From an uncultured Mucilaginibacter sp. (GTDB taxonomy: Bacteria > Bacteroidota > Bacteroidia > Sphingobacteriales > Sphingobacteriaceae): a stretch of DNA of 55,130 bases. Positions 15,630 to 24,389 of the stretch are shown piece by piece. The DNA lies in NCBI RefSeq assembly GCF_946479965.1, contig NZ_CAMLHX010000027.1, forward strand, positions 1-55,130. The letters run 5' to 3'. How positions within the stretch are numbered: position 1 is the stretch's first letter; every line of letters begins with the position of its first letter. Under the pieces are notes generated by a model, which saw nothing but the letters and a program-made list of their open reading frames with translations, did not search any database and had not been told where the DNA came from. A program made the translations under genes and the position numbers.

Positions 15630-16868
15630 TTAGATTGTAAGGTTATTTGCCTTTGTCATTCGTTTTGATTTGAGTGCTATCATATCGTCACTTACTCTTT
15701 TATCATTTAGTTTGGCATATAGTTGAGTCTGTTTAAGGTTAGTATGGCCTAACATTTTCGAAACGGTTTCGATAGGTACACCATAATTTAAGGTGACGGT
15801 GGTAGCGAAAGTATACCTGGCGATATGGAAAGTTAATACCTTATCAATATTACAGGCATCCGCTATTTCTTTCAGGTATGAATTCATCTTCTGATTGCTT
15901 AAGATCGGCAGCAGCAGGCCATGATTCAAACATTTTGGATGACCTTTATATTTATCAATAATTTCGATTGCTTCATTCAACAAGGGAATTCTCGACGAGG
16001 TGCCGGTTTTTTGCCGATTGGTATAGATCCACATAGTGCCATCTATCCCAACACTGAGATCCTTGGCTTTTAACTTTTGGACATCTGCATAGGAGAGGCC
16101 AGTGTAACAACTAAACAAAAAAATATCGCGGACCGTGCTTAGTCGCTCGTTTTTAAAATCCTTTGCCGTAAGGTTTAATAGGTCGTTTTCCGTCAAAGCG
16201 GTACGCTCAACAACTTTATTAGTCAACTTGAAATTTGCAAAGGGGTCAGATTGTAGCCATTTGTTTTTAACGCATATTAAAACGATCTTTTTAAAATGCG
16301 CCAAATATTTCATGGTAGAATTATGATTGCACTTTTGGACACTTTTAAACCAAAAGCAAAAATCGGTAATGAATTCATGATTCAATTTTTTTATTTCAAT
16401 ATCCTCAGCACCAAATTTCCATTTCAAAAAACCAGCAACATGATTAATAGCGGTATTATAACGTGTAATTGTATTGGCAGCAAAATCGATACCTTCGAGC
16501 GCTTTCATTTGTGCGTTATGTTGCCTGAATACATCCAGTATCAGTATTTTCTTTTCATCTGCCCCTGTCAATGCGTCCTTTAATGTCTCAACTGTTAAGT
16601 CTTGGTCATTATCGATTAGTTTTTTTTTCGCACGATAAACACTCTGCTCTAATGCATCAAGGAAACGATTTAGCTCTTTTGTAGATTCCTTGGCTCCCAA
16701 TGCCCTTCCCGCTTTCGGACTCCACAGCGTTGGCTCGCATTTTCTTTTGGTAGACAGTTCTTTTGCAGTGCCATCCACGGTTATTTTAAGGTAAATAGGG
16801 AGGGGACCGCTCTCGTAATTTTTGGGCTTTCTCATAAAGAATAATAACCCGAAGCTTTTTTCAAACAT
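15630..16868 (-). CDS. IntDOT-type tyrosine integrase
   Basis: The recombinase that integrates and excises the element, 412 residues. The N-terminal arm-binding domain (PLPIYLKITVDGTAKELSTK) is followed by the SAM-like core-binding domain (about 110-205) and the catalytic domain. Catalytic residues by count are Lys287 (TNRQKTG), His348 and Arg351 (FHIAR), His375 (LGHTN) and the nucleophile Tyr384 (LYAKL). Where most tyrosine recombinases have the first Arg (TGLR), this one has Ser259 (CYTGLSYAD), with Arg285 nearby. This is as known for the CTnDOT integrase, so the enzyme should be active. The gene starts about 250 bp from the tRNA-Leu 3' end. Confidence 0.92.
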   Translation of the reverse strand: MFEKSFGLLFFMRKPKNYESGPLPIYLKITVDGTAKELSTKRKCEPTLWSPKAGRALGAKESTKELNRFLDALEQSVYRAKKKLIDNDQDLTVETLKDALTGADEKKILILDVFRQHNAQMKALEGIDFAANTITRYNTAINHVAGFLKWKFGAEDIEIKKLNHEFITDFCFWFKSVQKCNHNSTMKYLAHFKKIVLICVKNKWLQSDPFANFKLTNKVVERTALTENDLLNLTAKDFKNERLSTVRDIFLFSCYTGLSYADVQKLKAKDLSVGIDGTMWIYTNRQKTGTSSRIPLLNEAIEIIDKYKGHPKCLNHGLLLPILSNQKMNSYLKEIADACNIDKVLTFHIARYTFATTVTLNYGVPIETVSKMLGHTNLKQTQLYAKLNDKRVSDDMIALKSKRMTKANNLTI

Positions 16869-16872
16869 AAAT

Positions 16873-17015
16873 ACTCAATAAAAGGTGAAACAAAGGTCGA
16901 TTTTGAGTACTTAGAAATCAAGATGTTTAGTGATTGAACATGTTGATTTACAATTCATTATGAAGATTTCATTGAGTCTTTTTTTTATTTTAAAAGACTC
17001 AACGAATCACTCAAT
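16873..17015. repeat. Five ACTCAA(T) copies between integrase and tRNA-Leu
   Basis: ACTCAAT or its core occurs at 16873-16879 and 17009-17015 (plus), 16997-17002 (plus, ACTCAA), 16971-16977 (minus, ATTGAGT) and 16903-16908 (minus, TTGAGT). Two opposed copies also form the stem TTGAGTCTTTT/AAAAGACTCAA. Their number and position suggest integrase arm-type sites of the right att region. No gene lies in 16869-17117. Confidence 0.45.
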
Positions 17016-17057
17016 AGAATTATGCGTTTTTCGGTAATTGTTGATAGGAGGATTTAA

Positions 17058-17094
17058 TAAAAAAGCCCCTAAATCATTGATTTAAGGGCTTTTT
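17058..17094. terminator. Intrinsic terminator after tRNA-Leu
   Basis: AAAAGCCC (17061-17068) pairs with GGGCTTTT (17086-17093), and TAAAT with ATTTA inside, with one mismatch. A/T tracts on both sides allow use in both directions. Confidence 0.75.
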
Positions 17095-17117
17095 GAAGCG
17101 TTTGACATCAGCTTCAG

Positions 17118-17202
17118 TACTCAGAGCGGGAATCGAACCCGCACTCCGTTTACGGGAACAGGATTTTAAGTCCTGCGTGTCTACCAGTTCCACCATCTGA
17201 GC
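17118..17202 (-). tRNA. tRNA-Leu (UAA)
   Basis: On the minus strand a full cloverleaf can be drawn. The acceptor is GCTCAGA/TCTGAGT with discriminator A. The anticodon stem CAGGA/TCCTG holds the loop CTTAAAA, which gives anticodon TAA. A long variable arm (TTCCCGTAAACGGAG) and the T arm GCGGGTTCGATTCCCGC follow. The length of 85 is usual for a type II leucine tRNA. CCA is not encoded. The T arm holds the 12-mer shared with 10721-10732, the proposed integration site of the mobile element. Confidence 0.95.
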
Positions 17203-17259
17203 AGGCGTTAACCTTTTAAAAATAAAACCCCTCTGTTTAGTTCAGAAGGGAGTTATTGG

Positions 17260-17332
<73 letters not shown>

Positions 17333-17429
17333 ATTTTATATTCCGTTCAACACATTCGCGTTTGCGGAGTGCAAATATAGACAGAAAAGCATATTCTGCA
17401 AGGGAAAACTATATTTTTTTTGAATGTTT

Positions 17430-17912
17430 CTATAACTCGCTGTCTTTCAAAACTTCTGTTATCAAGTCGCTCTCAAAGCCGCGGCCCAATGCGTATTGTT
17501 GCAGCTTGTAACGGCGTTTATAGGCGTTGCCTTCTTTTAATAAAGCTGCTTTCTTCTCAATTATTGCCTGTAGCGTCTCAATATAGTCATCGTAATTAAT
17601 GCTGCCGAGGGCCTTTTTAATAAGTACATCTGGCACTTTTTTTAATTTGAGGCCTTGTTTTATTTTGATCTTCCCCCATGCTTTCTGCCTGAATTTGCCG
17701 GTGGCGTATGCCTTAGCAAAGCGTTCTTCGTTTAAGAAACCGCCTTCAATAAGTTTAACAATTATGTTTTCCACAGCTGCCGGCCACAATCCCCACTCAT
17801 ATAATTTATCCCTAACTTCCTGCTGCGATCGCTCCTGGTAGGCGCAATAATGCCCGGCTTTTTCAAGAGCAAGCTTCTCGTCAATTATTTTTTGCTTCTT
17901 AGGGCTATCCAT
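17430..17912 (-). CDS. recX: RecX-family regulatory protein
   Basis: A modulator of RecA filaments, 160 residues if started at the ATG at 17912 (MDSPKKQK). Six more in-frame codons exist upstream, but they would run further into the region shared with the divergent murF-alr gene. The three-helix repeats typical of RecX are visible: ALEKAGHYCAYQERSQQEVRDKLYEWG, then VIVKLIEGGFLNEERFAKAY with FRQKAWGKIKIKQGLKLKKV, then LIKKALGSI and a final YALGRGFESDLITEVL. No recA gene is in the window. The tRNA-Gly gene lies downstream. Confidence 0.88.
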   Translation of the reverse strand: MDSPKKQKIIDEKLALEKAGHYCAYQERSQQEVRDKLYEWGLWPAAVENIIVKLIEGGFLNEERFAKAYATGKFRQKAWGKIKIKQGLKLKKVPDVLIKKALGSINYDDYIETLQAIIEKKAALLKEGNAYKRRYKLQQYALGRGFESDLITEVLKDSEL

Positions 17913-17975
17913 TAAAACCAAATGTGTCAAAAATTTCTTCTATTGCCGAGAAATATAAGCAAATTAGCATCAATT

Positions 17976-20438
17976 ATGCTCAGCAACCAATACGCTATTC
18001 AACAGGTTAAGGATATTATTAAAGCCGAAGGCGATATTATTACAGATGATGTAATAAATGTACTGCTAACAGACAGCCGCAGAGTCACCAATGCTGCTGA
18101 TGGTTTGTTCTTCGCTTTAAGCGGCCGGCGCAATGGGCATGCCTTTATTGCTGAGGCTTATGCAGCCGGCGTGCGTAACTTTGTAGTGAAGCAAGGACCG
18201 GAAATTAAACTGCCTGACGCGAATTTTTTGATAGTACCTGATGTACTAACGGCACTTCAAACGCTTGCTACCCATCACCGCGATCGTTTTAACATTGATG
18301 TGATAGGTATTACCGGCAGCAACGGCAAAACCATTGTAAAAGAGTGGCTTTATCAGTTATTTACGGTTGATAAGAATGTAGTGCGCAACCCCAAGAGCTA
18401 TAACTCGCAAATTGGAGTGCCGCTTTCAGTATGGCAAATGAGCGAAAAGAACGAGCTGGCTATATTTGAAGCGGGCATATCTATCCCCGGCGAGATGGTG
18501 CGGCTGGAAAGTATTATAAAACCATCTATCGGCGTGCTTACTCACCTCGGCCCCGCACACAACGAAGGTTTTGAAGATTTTAAGGAGAAAGTATCGGAGA
18601 AACTAAAGTTATTTGCCAACTGCCGTTTGGTGATATATAATTACGACCAGGTAACCGATTATAAAGACCAGATAAAAGCAGAGACCTGCTTTACCTGGAG
18701 CCGTACGTTCCGGCAGGCTGATTTGTATGTTTTTAGCGAGACAGTAATTTCTAAAAACTACTACTTAAGGGCAAAGTATAAGGAGCAGGAAATCGAGTGC
18801 CTTGTTCCTTTTACAGACGAGGCTTCTGTTGAAAATGCTATTACCTGCTGGGCAACTATGTTGGCCCTGGATTATTCGCCTGTTGAGGCTGACAAGCGTA
18901 TTGAGCGGCTTAGTCCGGTGAGTATGCGCCTGGAACTTAAAACCGGCACTAACGATTGTTCAGTTATCGATGACACTTATAATTCTGATATACAATCGTT
19001 AGAGATAGCGCTTAACTTTTTAAATCAACAAAATCAGCATAAAAAAAAGACGCTGATACTTTCTGATATCTTCCAGTCTGGTTTGCCGGAAGATGTATTG
19101 TATAAACAGGTCGCCGAATTGGTACATAATAAAAATGTAGATAAGTTTATCGGCGTAGGAGCGGCCCTGATGAACAGGCAGGATTCAATTGATGTGCCCG
19201 AGAAACATTTTTTCGCTGATACAAATGCTTTGCTCAGTCACCTTAACGGTTTGAGGTTTAGAGACGAGACCATTCTGATAAAAGGTTCGCGAAGTTTTGA
19301 ATTTGAGCGGATAAGCAGATTGCTGTCGCAGAAAAACCACGAAACGGTGATGGAGATCAACCTGAATGCCCTGCTTAACAACCTGAATTACTATAAAGCC
19401 AAGTTAACGCCGGGTGTTAAGGTAATGGCTATGGTAAAAGCATTCTCATATGGCAGCGGCACGTTTGAATTGGCCAATATGCTGCAATATAACAAGGTTG
19501 ATTATCTGGCGGTAGCTTATGCGGACGAAGGCGTTTCATTACGCCAATCAGGCATCACTTTGCCCATAGCGGTAATGAATACCGAGTATTCTGCTTTTGA
19601 TAAGCTGACGGAGTATAAACTCGAACCTGTTATATATAGCTTCGGACTGCTGGACGAGTTTGTAAAATATGCCCAATTGAACGAGATATCGGCTTATCCG
19701 GTGCATATTAAAATTGATACAGGCATGCATAGACTGGGCTTTGAGGAGTTTGAAATAGATGCATTATGTGATATGCTGGAAATAAACAAGTATATACGTG
19801 TTAAATCTGTTTTTTCTCATTTGGTGGCGAGCGATGCTGCTGAGCACGACGGCTTCACCAAGACGCAGATAAAACGTTTTGAAAAGGCATATAAAAAGAT
19901 AGAAGAAGCATTGGGCTATAAAGTGATTAAACATCTGTCGAATACATCGGGCATTACACGGTGGCCCGGCGCGCAATACGATATGGTAAGGCTCGGTATT
20001 GGCCTTTACGGCGTCGACGCGGCAGTACCACCAACAGACAGTGCCTTACAGCCGATTGCTACTTTAAAAACAAGTGTTTCGCAGGTGCGCAAAGTTGCAG
20101 CCGGGGATACAATTGGCTACTCGCGTAAGGGGATAATGGCGGATAACGGGAAAATTGCGACGGTGCGTATTGGCTATGCTGACGGCTATCTAAGGGCTTT
20201 CGGTAACGGAGTAGGCAAAATGTTGGTGAATGGAACCCTTGTGCCCACTATAGGCAACATATCCATGGATATGACCATGATAGATGTTACTGCTTTGAAT
20301 GTAGAAGAGGGCGATGACGTGATCGTTTTCAACAATGAGTATAGAATAGAAGAACTTGCCACTCAAATCGGCACTATTCCCTATGAAATTTTAACTAATA
20401 TTTCACAGCGCGTAAAAAGGGTGTACTTTTACGAATAG
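17976..20438 (+). CDS. murF/alr: Bifunctional MurF ligase / alanine racemase
   Basis: A fusion typical of Bacteroidota: N-terminal UDP-MurNAc-tripeptide:D-alanyl-D-alanine ligase joined to C-terminal PLP-dependent alanine racemase, both acting in peptidoglycan precursor synthesis in the cytoplasm. The protein is 820 residues from the ATG at 17976; 18 codons of upstream open frame are not used. The ligase half has the ATP loop GITGSNGKT and HLGPAHNEGF. The racemase half has the PLP lysine in MAMVKAFSYGSG and GYSRKGIMAD with the catalytic tyrosine. One departure is visible: the first residue after the Walker motif is Ile-Val-Lys-Glu instead of Ser/Thr-x-Lys. The gene is divergent from recX and followed 15 bp later by a DUF502 gene. 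Confidence 0.93.
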   Translation: MLSNQYAIQQVKDIIKAEGDIITDDVINVLLTDSRRVTNAADGLFFALSGRRNGHAFIAEAYAAGVRNFVVKQGPEIKLPDANFLIVPDVLTALQTLATHHRDRFNIDVIGITGSNGKTIVKEWLYQLFTVDKNVVRNPKSYNSQIGVPLSVWQMSEKNELAIFEAGISIPGEMVRLESIIKPSIGVLTHLGPAHNEGFEDFKEKVSEKLKLFANCRLVIYNYDQVTDYKDQIKAETCFTWSRTFRQADLYVFSETVISKNYYLRAKYKEQEIECLVPFTDEASVENAITCWATMLALDYSPVEADKRIERLSPVSMRLELKTGTNDCSVIDDTYNSDIQSLEIALNFLNQQNQHKKKTLILSDIFQSGLPEDVLYKQVAELVHNKNVDKFIGVGAALMNRQDSIDVPEKHFFADTNALLSHLNGLRFRDETILIKGSRSFEFERISRLLSQKNHETVMEINLNALLNNLNYYKAKLTPGVKVMAMVKAFSYGSGTFELANMLQYNKVDYLAVAYADEGVSLRQSGITLPIAVMNTEYSAFDKLTEYKLEPVIYSFGLLDEFVKYAQLNEISAYPVHIKIDTGMHRLGFEEFEIDALCDMLEINKYIRVKSVFSHLVASDAAEHDGFTKTQIKRFEKAYKKIEEALGYKVIKHLSNTSGITRWPGAQYDMVRLGIGLYGVDAAVPPTDSALQPIATLKTSVSQVRKVAAGDTIGYSRKGIMADNGKIATVRIGYADGYLRAFGNGVGKMLVNGTLVPTIGNISMDMTMIDVTALNVEEGDDVIVFNNEYRIEELATQIGTIPYEILTNISQRVKRVYFYE

Positions 20439-20453
20439 AAATATTTAGAAGAT

Positions 20454-21050
20454 ATGAAGAAGGTAATTGGTGCGTTGTTAAATTATTTTCTGAAAGGTGT
20501 TATAGTGGTTATACCTATTGGGGCCGCTTTTTTTCTGATCTACTGGGCGGTCTCAACCATTGACAACGCCCTAAACATAAGCGACATTTTTTGGGCTGAT
20601 AGCGTAACCGGCAAGCCGCGTTATATACCTGGTTTAGGTATATTGAATGTTTTTGTTTTAATAATGATTGCCGGCGTGTTGGTAACCAATGTGGTTACAG
20701 ATCCTATAAAGAAATGGTTCAACCGGTGGATAAACAGGCTCCCGCTGTTTAAATTTCTCTACTCTTCAATAAAAGATCTAACAGTTGCCTTTGTAGGCGA
20801 CGAAAAGAAATTTAACGAGGCAGTAATTGTTGAAGTGAACGAATTTGGTTTAAAAAAGATTGGTTTTTTGGTACAAAAGGACCTCACTAAGCTTGGTTTA
20901 CCCGGCGAGGTAGCAGTTTATTTTCCCTATTCTTATTCTTTTGCTGGCCAGGTTGTTATTATTTCTGCCGATAAAGTAAAACCTCTAGATAAGAACGCCG
21001 CAGATATGATGAAATTTGTTATTTCAGGCGGGGTTAGCGGGCTGGATTAG
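20454..21050 (+). CDS. DUF502-family membrane protein
   Basis: A 198-residue protein with two N-terminal membrane helices (about residues 12-34 and 62-85). The family pattern follows: GLGILNVFVLIMIAGVLVTNVV, then PLFKFLYSSIKDLTVAFVG, then VEVNEFGLKKIGFLVQKD and GEVAVYFPYSYSFAGQVVII. Members are widespread inner-membrane proteins without a proven role. It starts 15 bp after murF-alr, so the two are likely co-transcribed. Its 3' end overlaps the convergent MFS gene by 17 bp. Confidence 0.85.
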   Translation: MKKVIGALLNYFLKGVIVVIPIGAAFFLIYWAVSTIDNALNISDIFWADSVTGKPRYIPGLGILNVFVLIMIAGVLVTNVVTDPIKKWFNRWINRLPLFKFLYSSIKDLTVAFVGDEKKFNEAVIVEVNEFGLKKIGFLVQKDLTKLGLPGEVAVYFPYSYSFAGQVVIISADKVKPLDKNAADMMKFVISGGVSGLD

Positions 21051-22332
21051 GAACTCCCTTGTGCTTTTTAGCGTCAGATCTTCTGAAATTCCATATTACT
21101 ACAAACACTGCTATTAGCATCATCAACGCGCCTATTAAATAGGAGAAGCCAGGAAAATACCAGGAAGCGTCTTTGTTTGTTGACGCATAAAACGTATATC
21201 CAAACAGCAATGGCCCTATAATTACGCTAAGGCTGTTAACGATGGTTATAGCGCCTTGCAGTTCGCCTTGCTCATTTTTTGCAACCTTGCTTGTTGCAAG
21301 GGCCTGCAGGGCAGGGCCACCTATACCGCCAAGGCAATAAGGAATCATAAACACATACATCATCCAACCGCGATTGGCAAAGGCTATCAGAATAAGGCCG
21401 ACTGCGTAAAACAACAAACCGGCAATTATATTTTTTTGCTGGCCGAATTTGGGTATAGTGTAACGGATCAATCCGCCTTGTATGGCTACTAAGAGCACAC
21501 CTATAAAAATACCCAAAGTACCTACGCTGCTCAATGTCCAGTCGAACTTCTCAAACAAAAAGAAGGATAAGAGATATTCAACGGATTTTTGTGCGATATA
21601 AACCAAAGTAAATACGCTGATGAGGCCGGCAAGTTCAGGATGCCTTTTGAAAATATCAACAAGTGCTCCAACCGGATTCGCCCGTCGCCATTCAAAATTG
21701 CGTCTGTGCTGGGGTTTTAATGACTCCGGTAAAACGAAGAATCCGTATAAAGCATTGAAGAATGCAAATCCGGCCGCCGCCAAAAATGGAAACTTTATAT
21801 TGATGTCTCCCAGATAAGCACCCAAACCTATCCCTATGATAAAGCCAAAACCGGATGCAGCACCCACGAGGCCGAAATTTGCAGCGCGTTTATGTCCGGT
21901 ACTAATGTCTGAAATATAAGCAGTTGCTGTTGAGTTGCTTGCTCCTGTAACCCCTGCTATAAATCGCCCCACAAATAACCACGCTATGGTAGGAGCAAAT
22001 GCCATAAACAAATAATCGATGCTAAAGCCCAATAATGAAAATAACAGTACGGGTCTTCGCCCATATTTGTCGCTCAATCCACCAACAACAGATGCGAAAA
22101 GCAGTTGCATGCTGGCGTATACAAATGTGAGCCAGCCACTATATTTAGAAGCTGTGCTAACATCAACATGCCCCAAAGTTTCCAAAAGTTTAGGCAACAC
22201 CGGTATTATTATACCAAGCCCTAATACATCAATAAAAATGGTAATGAAAATAAAGCCAAGGGCTGCAGACCGGGTTTTACCGGTTTTTTTTACAGGAGTT
22301 TTACTTGGTGCAGGTGTTAGCTCTTCAGACAT
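21034..22332 (-). CDS. MFS transporter, Tet/TCR-like, copy 1
   Basis: A 12-helix major-facilitator antiporter of 432 residues. The A motif LSDKYGRRPVL is in the loop after TM2 and the C motif region GASNSTATAYISDI follows TM5, as in the TetA group of drug/proton antiporters. A basic, proline-rich tail of about 20 residues precedes TM1 (PAPSKTPVKKTGK). It is a clear paralogue of the gene at 22372-23601 on the same strand 40 bp upstream, so this is a tandem duplication that has diverged. Annotated relatives are often called TetA, but resistance cannot be inferred. Confidence 0.85.
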   Translation of the reverse strand: MSEELTPAPSKTPVKKTGKTRSAALGFIFITIFIDVLGLGIIIPVLPKLLETLGHVDVSTASKYSGWLTFVYASMQLLFASVVGGLSDKYGRRPVLLFSLLGFSIDYLFMAFAPTIAWLFVGRFIAGVTGASNSTATAYISDISTGHKRAANFGLVGAASGFGFIIGIGLGAYLGDINIKFPFLAAAGFAFFNALYGFFVLPESLKPQHRRNFEWRRANPVGALVDIFKRHPELAGLISVFTLVYIAQKSVEYLLSFFLFEKFDWTLSSVGTLGIFIGVLLVAIQGGLIRYTIPKFGQQKNIIAGLLFYAVGLILIAFANRGWMMYVFMIPYCLGGIGGPALQALATSKVAKNEQGELQGAITIVNSLSVIIGPLLFGYTFYASTNKDASWYFPGFSYLIGALMMLIAVFVVIWNFRRSDAKKHKGVPNPAR

Positions 22333-22371
22333 GGATTTTAAAGCGGCGAAGGTAAACCATATTAATAACCA

Positions 22372-23601
22372 TTAAGTTAACTTTGTGTTTCTTTTAAAAC
22401 TCCTTATAGCTAAAAGCGCACCCACAAGCATTAATAAAGATCCTATGGCAAATGGTGCGCCCGGAAAATGTATTTTATTATTAGGCCGGGTAAAGTAATA
22501 AAACGACTCGGTCATTACCAGCGGACCGAATATAGAACTGAGGCTCATTAATCCGGTTAAACCACCCTGCAGATTACCCTGTTCGTTTGCCGGTACTTTG
22601 TTGCTCATGTATCCTTGTATGGCCGGCCCGGCTATACCACCAAGGCAATAGGGGACAAGCATGGCGAACATCATCCAGCCTTTTGTAGCAAATGCAAAGA
22701 AAATTAAGCCGGTAGCATACAGTAGTAAGCCTACCCATATACTGCGCTCTTCGCCGAGTTTGGGCAATATTATTCTTATTAAACCACCCTGTACCGTTGC
22801 TATCATCAAGCCTACAAATCCCAAAGAGTAACCAACCCAGTCCTCGTTCCAGTTAAATTTATACATGGTATAAAAGGTCCACACGCTTTGTACAGCTTGT
22901 GCGGCAAAATAAACAAGGAATAACACTATTGCCAGGCCAACTACTTTATCATATTTCTTCAATTGAAAAACAGATGTAAACGGATTGATCTTTTTAAAGT
23001 CGAGTGGCCGCCTATGTTCAATAGGTAATGATTCGGGTAGCATAAAATATCCGTAAGTTGCATTTGCAAAAGCTAATAAAGCTGCGGCAATAAACGGATA
23101 GTGCATATCGTGTTTACCTAAAACGCCGCCAATTACCGGCCCTATAATAAAGCCTAGCCCAAAAGCTACACCGATCATGCCGAAATTTTGGGCACGTTTT
23201 TCAGGTGCGCTTACGTCGGCTATATAGGCGGTAGCGGTGGTGAAACTTGCACCGGTAATTCCCGCTACAATTCGCCCCACAAATAGCCAGGCGATGGTTG
23301 GTGCAAACGCAGAAAATAAATAATCAACGCCAAAACCCAATAATGAAAATAACAAAACCGGCCTGCGGCCGAATTTATCACTTAGGTTCCCAATTAAAGG
23401 AGCGCAGGCAAACTGCATTATTGCATACGCTGCGGTGAGCCAGCCCGCGTAAGCCGAAGCATCGCTAACACTGCCGTGGATAAGATGGGCTATTAGCTTG
23501 GGTATAACAGGTATGATAATGCCCAAACCCATAACATCAATAAGTAGGGTGGCAAAAATAAAACCCAGGCTTGCTTTCTTCTGCTTTTCGGGTAGTTCCA
23601 T
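22372..23601 (-). CDS. MFS transporter, Tet/TCR-like, copy 2
   Basis: A 12-helix MFS protein of 409 residues, paralogous to its downstream neighbour: both share LSDKFGRRPVL or LSDKYGRRPVL, FAPTIAWLFVGR and PYCLGGI.GPA.Q. It lacks the long basic N-terminal tail. Family knowledge suggests a proton-coupled exporter of a small molecule; the substrate is unknown. It lies 20 bp downstream of the LOG-like gene, so the three minus-strand genes may form one operon. Confidence 0.85.
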   Translation of the reverse strand: MELPEKQKKASLGFIFATLLIDVMGLGIIIPVIPKLIAHLIHGSVSDASAYAGWLTAAYAIMQFACAPLIGNLSDKFGRRPVLLFSLLGFGVDYLFSAFAPTIAWLFVGRIVAGITGASFTTATAYIADVSAPEKRAQNFGMIGVAFGLGFIIGPVIGGVLGKHDMHYPFIAAALLAFANATYGYFMLPESLPIEHRRPLDFKKINPFTSVFQLKKYDKVVGLAIVLFLVYFAAQAVQSVWTFYTMYKFNWNEDWVGYSLGFVGLMIATVQGGLIRIILPKLGEERSIWVGLLLYATGLIFFAFATKGWMMFAMLVPYCLGGIAGPAIQGYMSNKVPANEQGNLQGGLTGLMSLSSIFGPLVMTESFYYFTRPNNKIHFPGAPFAIGSLLMLVGALLAIRSFKRNTKLT

Positions 23602-23621
23602 TAAATGAGATAAGTAATTGA

Positions 23622-24329
23622 TTAAAAGTTAGGTTTCAATACATATTTGTCGTAGAAACGGAAAATATGTTCAGTTGCTTCTTCGGCTGTATCAACTAAA
23701 CGATATAGGTTCAGGTCATCGGGATGTATGTTATGCTCTTTCTCTAACATGTTTTTGGCCACCCACTCAAACAAGCCACCCCAATAGTCGGTGCCTACAA
23801 ATACAATAGGGAAACGTGCAATTTTGCCGGTCTGTATCAGCGTCATTGCCTCAAAAGCCTCATCCATTGTGCCAAAGCCGCCGGGCAGTACAATAAAACC
23901 TTGAGAGTATTTCATGAACATAACTTTGCGCACAAAAAAGTAATCGAACTCCAAAAGCTTATCCCGGTCAATGTACTTGTTGTTGAATTGCTCAAAGGGT
24001 AGTTCAATGTTTAACCCCACAGATTTACCGCCGGCCTCATAAGCGCCTTTATTAGCCGCTTCCATAATACCCGGGCCGCCGCCTGATATAACCCCATAGC
24101 CTCTTTCTGTAAGCAGGCGGGCAATTTCTTCGGTCATTTTATAGTATAAATGATCTGTTTTAGTACGTGCAGAGCCGAATATAGAAACGCAGGGGCCTAT
24201 TTTAGCCAGTTTCTCAAAGCCGTCAACAAATTCGGCCATTATTTTAAATATCTGCCACGAGTCGCTAACCTTTATCTCCTGCCAATTTTTGTTGTCAAAC
24301 GCTCTTCGTAATTTTTCGTCTCCGGTCAT
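23622..24329 (-). CDS. LOG-family (TIGR00730-like) Rossmann protein
   Basis: A 235-residue cytoplasmic protein with both family signatures: SGGGPGIMEAANKGAYE and PGGFGTMDE (the PGGxGTxxE motif). In LOG enzymes these form the site of cytokinin-riboside-5'-monophosphate phosphoribohydrolase, and many bacterial members hydrolyse nucleotide monophosphates. Older databases call them lysine decarboxylases, which is wrong. It has a helical N-terminal extension of about 40 residues (LRRAFDNKNWQEIKVSDSWQ), common in Bacteroidota members. Confidence 0.85.
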   Translation of the reverse strand: MTGDEKLRRAFDNKNWQEIKVSDSWQIFKIMAEFVDGFEKLAKIGPCVSIFGSARTKTDHLYYKMTEEIARLLTERGYGVISGGGPGIMEAANKGAYEAGGKSVGLNIELPFEQFNNKYIDRDKLLEFDYFFVRKVMFMKYSQGFIVLPGGFGTMDEAFEAMTLIQTGKIARFPIVFVGTDYWGGLFEWVAKNMLEKEHNIHPDDLNLYRLVDTAEEATEHIFRFYDKYVLKPNF

Positions 24330-24389
24330 ATCTATCTTAAACCTTTATAATGTGTATGTGTTTCAAAAATTCTTTATCTATAACTGAGA

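Larger units (their letters stand above)
10721..17139. mobile_element. Integrative mobilisable element next to tRNA-Leu
   Basis: The 12-mer GGGAATCGAACC occurs in direct orientation at 10721-10732 and at 17128-17139, the second inside the T-arm of tRNA-Leu. Between the copies lie, in order, mobilisation genes, an oriT-like region, an excisionase-like HTH gene, toxin-like cargo and an integrase whose gene begins beside the tRNA 3' end. That is the classical arrangement of a tRNA-integrated element. There are no conjugation (tra) genes, so it must use a helper. The 12-mer is also a conserved tRNA T-arm sequence, so the left boundary is a proposal. Confidence 0.6.

Noticed and set aside
17922..17975. 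18-codon N-terminal extension of the murF-alr reading frame
   Set aside because: It does not fit the MurF start, leaves only 9 bp to the recX start, and the ATG at 17976 gives the usual N-terminus.
21034..22332. Tetracycline resistance gene
   Set aside because: The protein is Tet-like in fold and motif A, but it is a chromosomal tandem paralogue typical of Bacteroidota. Resistance cannot be claimed from sequence.
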